Of a stretch of 64,000 bases of DNA, positions 32,816 through 41,800 are shown piece after piece. The stretch's first letter is position 1; the number at the start of each line of letters is the position of its first letter. Location of the stretch: the NCBI RefSeq assembly GCF_001591345.1, contig NZ_BCUS01000008.1, positions 1-64,000 on the forward strand, written 5' to 3'. The notes beneath the pieces are model-generated. The model was given only the letters and a program-made list of their open reading frames with translations. It searched no databases and had not been told where the DNA came from. The stretch is from Variovorax boronicumulans NBRC 103145. Its GTDB lineage: Bacteria > Pseudomonadota > Gammaproteobacteria > Burkholderiales > Burkholderiaceae_C. Made by a program: the position numbers and the translations under genes.

Positions 32816-35800
32816 GTCGACAGCACGAAGTCGGCCTGCGTGATGGTGTTCGTTCCCACCCCGTTCACGCCCATCAGCAGGATGCTTTCCAGGCCGTCGA
32901 ACTCGACCAGCGTGTCGGCGCCCAGGTCGGTGATGGACACGTTGGCGGCAAAGTTGCCGGCGTTGATCCCCATCGCGGAGATGTTCAGCCGGTCCTGCCC
33001 GTTGAGCAGGTTCCCGCTGGCATCGAAGCCGAGGATCGTGTCGTTGCCGAACCCCGGCGCGAACACGAAGACGTCGTCTCCCGTTCCGCCGTCCATGGTG
33101 TCGTTGCCCGTGCCGCCGGTCAGCCGGTCCGCGCCCGCCCCGGTGTTGAGGGTGTCGTTGCCGCCACCGCCATCCACCACGTTCGCGGAATTCAGGAGCG
33201 CCACGGGCGCGAAGCTGATGTTGTCGTTGCCCTGGCTGCCGATCACGTTCTCCACCGAGCTCAGCGTGTCGGTGCCGGTCTCGGCGCTGGTGGCGGAGGT
33301 CGGCGTGACCGTGGCACCGGCCGAGGTGGCGGACAGGTCGTAGGTGTCGTTGCCGGCGCCGCCGGCGTAGCTGTCGTTGCCGTCGCCCACCGTGGCGATG
33401 AGGGTGTCGTCGCCCGCATCGCCGTCCACCGTGTCGCTGTCCAGCCCGCCGGTGAGCCTGTCGTCGCCCGCTTGGCCGTTGATGGTGTCGTTGCCCGAGC
33501 CACCCAGCACGATGTCGGCACCGGCACCGGCGCTGATGGTGTCGTTGCCGCCCTGGCCGTCGATGAAGTTCGCGCCGCCATTGACGACGATGATGTCGTT
33601 GCCCTGGCTGCCGATGATGTTCTCCATCGTGTTGAGCGTGTCGGTGCCGATCTGCGCGCTCGTGGCAAGGTTGACCGTCACCGTCGCGCCGGCCGTGGTG
33701 GCCGACAGGTCGTAGGTGTCCACGCCGGCCCCGCCGACATAGCTGTCGTTGCCGTCGCCGATCGTCGCGACGAAGCGGTCGTCGCCGCCACCGCCGTTCA
33801 GTGCGTTGGCACCGGTGTTGCCGGTCAGCGTGTCGTTGCCGGCGCCACCGGTCACGTTCTCGATGTTCGCCACCGATTCGAAGCCCGTGGCCGTGCCGGT
33901 GGCCAGGTTCACGGTGACGGCCGTGGTCGTGGCACCGTAGCTCAGGGTATCGACGCCGCCCTGGAGGTCGGCCGTGACCGCCTCGACGTCGGTGACGGTG
34001 CCGCCCGCCAGGGAAGCGATCGCCGTTCCCGTCAGCACCACCGCGAGCGTCTGGCCCAGCGCCGTGCCGGCGATGGTCAGCCGGTCGTTGGCGCCCGCGC
34101 CGCCGTTGATCGTGTCCGCGCCGTCGCCGACGAGGTAGTGGAAGAGGTCGTCTCCCGCGCCGCCGTCGACCGTGTCGTTGCCGGCGCCGCCGGTGAGCGT
34201 GTCGTTGCCCTCGCCACCCGTCACGGTGTCGTTGCCGCCGCCGGCGTCGATGACATCGTTGCCGCCCTGGCCGTCGATCACGTTCGCGCCGCCATTGACG
34301 ACGATGCTGTCAGCGCCCTGGCTGCCGATGAAGTTCTCGATGGAAGACAGCGCATCGGTGCCCGTCTGCGCGCCCGTGGCGGTCGTCGGGGTGATCGTCA
34401 CGCCCGCGGAAACCGCGGAGAGGTCCAGCGTATCGGTGCCGCCGCCGCCGGTGTAGCTGTCGTTGCCGTCGTTCACCGTCGCGACGAAGCGGTCGTCGCC
34501 GCCGCCGCCGTTGAGCACGTTGGCCAGCGCATTGCCCACGAGCACGTCGGCGCCGCCGCCTGTCGTCACGTTCTCGATGCCGGCGATCGAGGTGAAACCT
34601 GAGGCCGTTCCGGCCGTGAGGTTCACCGAGATGGCGGCGGCGCTGGTGTAGGTCAGCGTGTCCACGCCGGCCAGCAGGTCGGCCGTGACCGACTCGACAT
34701 TGCTCACCGTGCCGCCGGCCACCACCGTGAGCGCGGTGCCGTTGTAGCTCACCGCGAGCGCGTCGGCCGCCGCCGTTCCGATGACGTTCAGGGTGTCCAG
34801 CCCCGCGCCGCCGTCGACGGTGTCCGTGCCTTCGCCCATCGTGTAGTTGATGGTGTCGTTGCCGGCGCCGCCGGCGATGCTGTCGCTGCCCGCGCCGCCG
34901 TCGATGAGGTCGTCCTGGCCGAGGCCGTTGATGGCGTCCGCGCCGCCGCCGCCAAAGATCACGTCCTGGCCTTCAGTGCCCGTGAGGACCTGGGCGGCGT
35001 TGTTGGCCGCGATGAAGTCGCCCGTGACCACGGTGGCCGCGGAGCGCACCGTCTCGAGCGCGCCCGCATCGTCCGTGAAGCTCACCGTCAGGCGCAGTTC
35101 GCGGTTGACCTGGTCGGCGCCCGGCGTGAAGGTCGCCAGCGTGGCGCCCGCGATGGGCGTGAACCCGGCGCCGCCGCCGCCGACACCCGTGTTGACGGCC
35201 TGTTCCCACTGGTAGCTGAAGACGGCACCCGTCAGCCCGTCCACGTCGCTGATGCCGAGGGTCGATGCCGTCAGCAGCTGGCCTTCGGTCGGCGTGGTGT
35301 CGCTGATCGTCGGCTGCCCGGTGGCCGCGGTGTTGAGGGCCAGCGGCGCGGTCGTGGCGGAGTACACGTTCTCCAGCACGTCGTTGGCATCCTTGTAGAC
35401 CGCCCGCACGCGCAGCGCCAGGCCGAGCTCGAAGGTCCGCGGCGTGAAGCTCGTGCCCGTGGCCCGGGCCACTTCGCCGCCGGCGTTCTCTATCAGGATG
35501 TCCTCGAAGATGCCGGGGCGGACCTCGGCCTGCCAGAAGTAGGCGATGGGGCCGGTGATCGCACCGTCGGGGTTGGTCGCGCTGACGTTGTCCGGGTCGG
35601 TCACGCCCAGGGCCGACACGGTGAGGGTCGCGCCCAGGGTGGGCGTGGTGTCGCTGAGGGTCAGCTGGCCTTCGGGATCGAGGTTGAAGCCTTCTTCCGC
35701 AATGAACGCCGCGCCATCGGAGAACTGCAGGCGCTCGATGTTGCGCACCACGTCGATGCCGTCGGCGCCGGCCACGCCGTCCACGACATGGCTGATGCGC

Positions 35801-38800
35801 CAGACATCGTTTTCGAGGAAGGTGATCTCGTAGTTGCCGAAGACGTCCGAGAAGACGGCCGTGTCGAAGTCCGGCGCATCAGACATCAGGATCTCGCGGG
35901 CAATGGTGAGTTGACCCGGGTTGTAGGTGCCGTCGAAGACGCGCCCCTGCAGCTCGAGGTCGGTCATGGTGTCATAGCTCGCGATCTCGGCGCCGGTTCC
36001 GTCGGCGTTCTCGCGCACGCTGATGCGCACGTTCAGCCAGGCGTCGCCGTCGATGATGTCGTTGCCGCCGCGGCCTTCCAGCAGGTCGCTGCCGCCGCCG
36101 CCCAGGATGATGTTGCCGGCGAACGAAGTCACCGGTCCGTCCATCTCCATGCCGACACCGAGCACCTGGTCCAGGAGGCTCTGCAGTCCGTCGATGAGCT
36201 CGATGTGGGTCAGCACGCTGCCCGTGGTGCCCGACAGCGCCATCGCGGCCGCATCGTTGTCGTCGCCGCGCAGGACGTCGGCGTGCGCCGAGCCCGACAT
36301 GCCCTCGACCGAAGTGAACCGCGCCAGCACGGTCGCGTTCGAGATCGGCACGGGCGTCTCGTCGAAGGCACGAAGGAACAGGTCGGCCGTGACGCCGAAG
36401 GCGTCGTCCTTGAACCCGGCCCAGTCGAAGCCGGAGCCGCCTTCGTAGCGGTCCACCTGCCCGCCGTTGCCGAACATGATGTCGTCGCCGCCTTCGCCGT
36501 CCATCCGGTCGGAGATCGAGTTGCCGATGAAGACGTCGTGGCCCACCACCTGGTCGCGGGCGAAGGCGTCGAAGTTCTCGCCGGCGCTGCCGTCGGCCAT
36601 GCCTTTCTCGATCCAGTCGTCGCCTTCGTTGCCGAACACGAACTCGTTGCCGCGGGCGCCGAGGATGAAGTCGTTGCCCGTGCCGCCGAACGCCTCGGAC
36701 GGGTCTTCGCCGGTGACGATGAAGTCGTTGCCGTGGCCGCCCAGGATCAGGTTGATGCCGTTGCCGCCGTGGATGGCGTCGTTGCCGTCGCCGCCCTGCA
36801 TGTTGTCGTCGCCACCCAGGTCCGTCATGATGTCGTCGCCGGCCCCGCCGAAGACGAAGTCGTTGCCGTCCCCGCCTTCGAGCCGGTCATTGCCGGCGTC
36901 GCCCCAGAGCGTGTCGTCGCCGATGCTGGAAATGATGGTGTCGTTGCCTGCGGTACCGCCCAGAACGACGTGGTCCTCACCGCTGTACTGCAGGTAGTTC
37001 GGATCGGCCGCTTCGGTGCCGGGGTTGTTGCGCAGCACCAGTGGCGTCAGGCTCCCCTCGGCCGTCGGATCGTCGCGCCCGTCGAGCCCCAGGCCCGTGA
37101 ACTGCCGGGACGGGTCCACCTCCAGCGTGAACCCCGGCGTCGTGAAGATGTCGCCGGGCAGGTGCTCGACATCGGTGTTGGCCATCACCAGCCGGGCGAA
37201 GGAGTTGTTCTCCAGCTCGGTGAGGAAGTTCAGGCCCTGCGTGCGCTCCAGGTAGTAGAAGCGGTCGCCGTCCTGCAGCTTCTCCATCTGCTCCTCGAAG
37301 ACGAAATTGAAGGTCGAGCCCAGCAGGCCGCCGAACGGCATCTGCTTTTCGGCCAGGCCGCCGATCCACAGGTCGATGTCGTCGACGCCGGTGGTCGTGA
37401 TGCCGGCCTCGTCCGCGTAGGCATTGCGTCCGTACAGGAAGTCGAGCCGGTCCTCCGGCGCACCGATGCCGCCGTAGACCAGCGCCACCGCTGCCGCGCG
37501 CTTCTCGATCAGGGTGTCGGCGGCGGCCAGGCTGGCGTGCACGCCGTAGGCCGCAATGAAGTTGACCACCGAGGCCTCATGCTTGATGTGCTGCATGAAG
37601 TCGACCCAGTTCGCGTAGGGCTTGAGCTGGCTGTCGCCGGTCACGCCATAGAAGTCGCGCCGCGCGGCGTTGAGTGTCGGCACGCCGGTGTCGCGCCCGC
37701 GCACGATGTTGATCGTCGCCAGGTCGAGCGGCAGGCCGAGCAGGTTGTTGCGCAGGGCCTCGGTCACGAACTCGTCGATCTCGTTGCCCTGTTGGCGCGT
37801 GAGGCCGCGCGCGAGCGCGCCGGCCGCTTCATCCGCCGTGATGCCGCTGGCTGCGAACGCGAGCGGATTGAGGAAGGCCTCGATCAGCCCGAGCTGCTGC
37901 GTGGGGTCGGCCGTGCCGCCGATCACGTTGAAGTCGACGTCGAAGCGGTCCACCGTCTCCGTCAGCATCGAGTGGCCGAAGCGGTACACCGTGTGGGCGA
38001 ACTCGGCGACGATCGATGGATCGATCTCGGTGTCGTAGACCTGGGTGGCGGCAAAGAAGATGTCGATCTGCGGCTGCACCTTGCGCGCGAACTCTTCGAA
38101 CACCAGGTGCTGGTACTGCATCTCGGTGCCGAAGCGGGCCGCCTGGAACAGGCGCTCGCCGTCCCACGAGCCATCGGGCAGGTGCCATTCGGCAATGAAG
38201 GCCGCGTCGCCCGACGCCATGATCACCGCCTTGGTGTGTTCGACCAGCCGGTTGTGCTCGGCGTGGAACACATGGTGAATGCTGGTCAGCGCGATGTTCT
38301 CGTTCACCCGGCCGTCGCCGGCGATGTAGTGCGCATCGAGCAGTTCGTCGTCGTAGAAGCCCGCGGCCGGTGTGCCGCCGATCTGGTCGTCGGCATCGGC
38401 CGTCAGCGCGACGCCCTGGCTGTTCACCGGGTTGGCGGTGTGGGCGATGTCGGCCAGGAACACGTGGCCCGTGCGCACGGCCAGGCTTGCATCGATCGGC
38501 GCGCCCGGCGAGCCCGAGGCCAGCGTTCCGCCGGCCTGCAGCACGATCTGCGCGAAGCCGGTCACCGGGTCGGGAATGAAGTTGCCGTACTCGTCGGCCG
38601 CCAGCAGCGGCAGGTTGAGCGCGTCGGCATTGTCCAGCGCGATGCCCAGCAGGTCGCGCGCCTGCGCCTTGACCACCGCCCAGGTGGCCATGCCGCCCAG
38701 CTCGATGTCGTCGGCCGTGCCGAAGAGGCCGTCGGCACCGAGGTCGCGGTTGGTGATCAGCCGCCCGGTGGCGACCGGCTTGCCGTCGGCGTTGAGCTCA

Positions 38801-41800
38801 TAGGCGCGCAGGAAGACCTGGTGCGAGGGGTGCGACGTGTAGGTCTGGTTCTGGTCGATGAAAGGCGTCGTGAGGTTCGTGGCCTCGTGCGTGGTGTCGT
38901 CCGCGGTGCCCATGACGCCGTCGGCGCCGGGTCCGGCAACCTGGGTGGCGCGCGTCAGCACCAGGAAGTTGCTGTTGCTGCCCGACACATAGAGCGGGTC
39001 GTCGGGCTGCAGCGGGACGAAGATGGTGCCGTTGCCGCCCTTGGCCACGAGGTCCAGGCCGTGGTCGAAGAACTGGCCGAAGAAGGTCATGAAGGCGTTG
39101 AACGGCGCCGACAGGCCTTCGTCCGGCGCGGTGTTCGGAATGACCAGCAGGGTGCCGACGGGAATCGCCACGCCGTCCAGGTCGTACAGCACACCGTCCA
39201 CCAGCGTGCCCAGGCCCGCGTCGACGAATGCGCTCACCGCCGCCGGGTTGTTGCTCGTCATGTCGACGATCAGGTTGCTGATGATGCGCGGGTCGGCGTC
39301 CACCACATTGCCGCTGGGGCCGTAGTCCGTGTTGGTGAGCGTGCCCCCCGGGCCGAGGTTGATGGTGTCACCGTCCTGGTCGTTGCGGAACACCGGATCG
39401 ACCAGGCGCGGGAACACCTGGTCCGCGGCGCCGAAGCCGGACTGGCCCTGCACCAGGTTGTTGTAGGAGCCGTCCACCGTGCGCAGGCCCAGCGGCGCGC
39501 GCGCGTTGTCCAGGATGTCGGTCAGCGCCTCGCCGTTCGCATGCCGCTCCGAGATCTTGATCTGCTCCAGGATGAACTGCAGGTCGGACTGGAGGAAGCG
39601 CACGCCCGCGCTGTCGACCAGCGCGGAGGAGGGCGCCGGCGCCGGCGGCACGACGGCCGCCACGCCAGTGACCGCCGCGGTGGGCGCGGAGTACACGGTT
39701 TCCAGCACGCCGTCGGCATCGCGGTAGACGGCCCGCACCCGGATGGCCAGGCCGTCGAACGGCGCGGTGACCCGGAAGGTCGTGCCGTTCACCGTGGCGG
39801 GCTGGCCGCCGCCCAGGTCGATGATGTCGCGGAACACGCCCGGCGCGCGCACCGGGTCGGCCTCGTACTGCCACGTGTAGCTGATCGGCCCGGTGACGGT
39901 GCCGCCAGGATTGTCCGCATCGGTGAGGGCGGCCGACACGCTCAGGAGCTGGTTGATCTGCGGCGTGTCGTCGCTGATCGTGACCGAGCCGCCCGGTGCG
40001 TTGTTGCTGCCGGACAGCAGCTGGACGGCGTCGGAGAACTGCAGCCGCTCGATGTTGCGCAGGATGTCGGTGCCGTCGGTGCCGACGTTGTCGGTGACGG
40101 TGGTGCGGCCGTCGGCGCCGGTGGTGACGGTGTAGTTGGCGCGCAGCCCGGAGAACATCGCGGTGTCGTAGTCGGCGCTGTCGGACATCAGGATCTCGCG
40201 CACGATGCTGAGCTGGCCCGGGTTGATCTCGCCCGAGAGCATGCGCGGCACCAGCTCCTTCAGGCTGTCGACGCTGGTGAGGCCGGGCACGCCCGAGACG
40301 GCGATGCGCACGTTGAGCCAGGCGTCGCCGTCGATGATGTCGTTGCCGCCGCGGCCCTCGATGAGGTCGCTGCCGTCGCCGCCCAGGATGATGTTGCCCT
40401 CGCCGAACGAGGTCATGCCCGCGGGCAGCAGGCCTTGCAGGCCGTCGATGAGCGCGATGTTGGTGAGCACGCTGCCGGTCCAGCCCGCCTGCAGGATCTC
40501 GACGGCGTCGGCGTCGTCGCCGCGCAGGAAGTCGGCGAAAGCCGATCCCGACAAGCCTTCGGTGAAGGCGAAGCGGTCCATCATCGCGGCGTTCGAGTTG
40601 ACCACCGGGGGCACCACGAAGTCGTTGACGATCATGTCGGCGGTCACGCCGTACTTGTCGAACTTGTAGCTGGCCCAGTCGAAGCCGGAGCCGCCGTCGA
40701 AGTGGTCTTCGCCGTCGGAGCCGGTGAAGATGTCGTCGCCGCCTTCGCCGATCAGCTCGTCGAAACCGCCGCCGGAGATCAGGACGTCGTTGCCGATGAC
40801 GCTGTCTTGCACGAGCGGGTCGAAGCTGTCGCCCGTGGTGCCGTCCTGGGTTCCCAGCTCGATCCAGTCGTGGCCCTCGTTGCCGAATGTCGGCAGGTTG
40901 CCCTTGCTGCCCAGGACGAAGTCGTTGCCCTGGCCGGCAAAGACTTCGGAAACGTCCTCGCCGGTGATGATGAAGTCGCTGCCGTCCCCGCCGATGATGA
41001 GGTTCGCACCGTTGCCGCCGTGGATGACGTCGTTGCCCTCGTTGCCCTTGAGCACGTCGTCGCCGCCGCGGTCCGTGATGATGTCGTCGCCCGCGCCGCC
41101 CTCGACCTGGTCGTTGCCGTCGCCGGACTCGATGCGGTCGTTGCCGCCGTCGCCGTAGATGGTGTCGTCGCCGATGCTGGCGATCAGGGTGTCGTTGCCG
41201 GCGGTGCCGCCGAGCACGACGTGTTCGTCGCCCGTGTAGCGCAGGTAGGTGGTCTCCACGGCCGCGGTCGTGGGATCGTCACGGATCACCAGCGGGGTGA
41301 GTTCGGTGCCGCCCTCGGTCGGGTCGCCGTGACCGTCCACGCCGATGCCGGTGAACTGGCGCGACTGGTCGACCTCGAGGATCAGGCCCGGGGTCGAGAA
41401 GATGTCGGCCGGAAGGTGCGTGGCGTCGGTGTTGAGCATCACCAGCTTGGCGAAGGTGTTGTTCTCCAGTTCGGTGAGGAAGTTGAGGCCGGCCAGACGG
41501 GAGAGGTAGTAGAAGCGGTCGCCGTTCTGCAGCGCCTCCATCTGCGACTCGAAGACGAAGTTGAAGGTCGAGCCCAGCAGGCCGCCGAAGGGCATCTGCT
41601 CTTCGGCCAGGCCGCCGATCCACAGGTCGATGTCGTCCACGCCCGTGGTGGTGACACCGCCGACCATCGCGTAGATGCCCGTGCTGTTCAGGAAGGCGAG
41701 CCTGTCTGCTTCGTCTGCAACGAAGCTGCGCTCCGCGGCCGTGCCGGCGTTGAGAACCACGGTGCCGCCGAAGACGAGTGCGGCCGCCACGGCCCGCTTC

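Noticed and set aside
33000..41200. Regularly spaced short repeats suggestive of a CRISPR-like or tandem repeat array
   Set aside because: The periodicity is the nine-residue GGxGxDxxx coding repeat of the RTX protein; repeats are imperfect and in frame.
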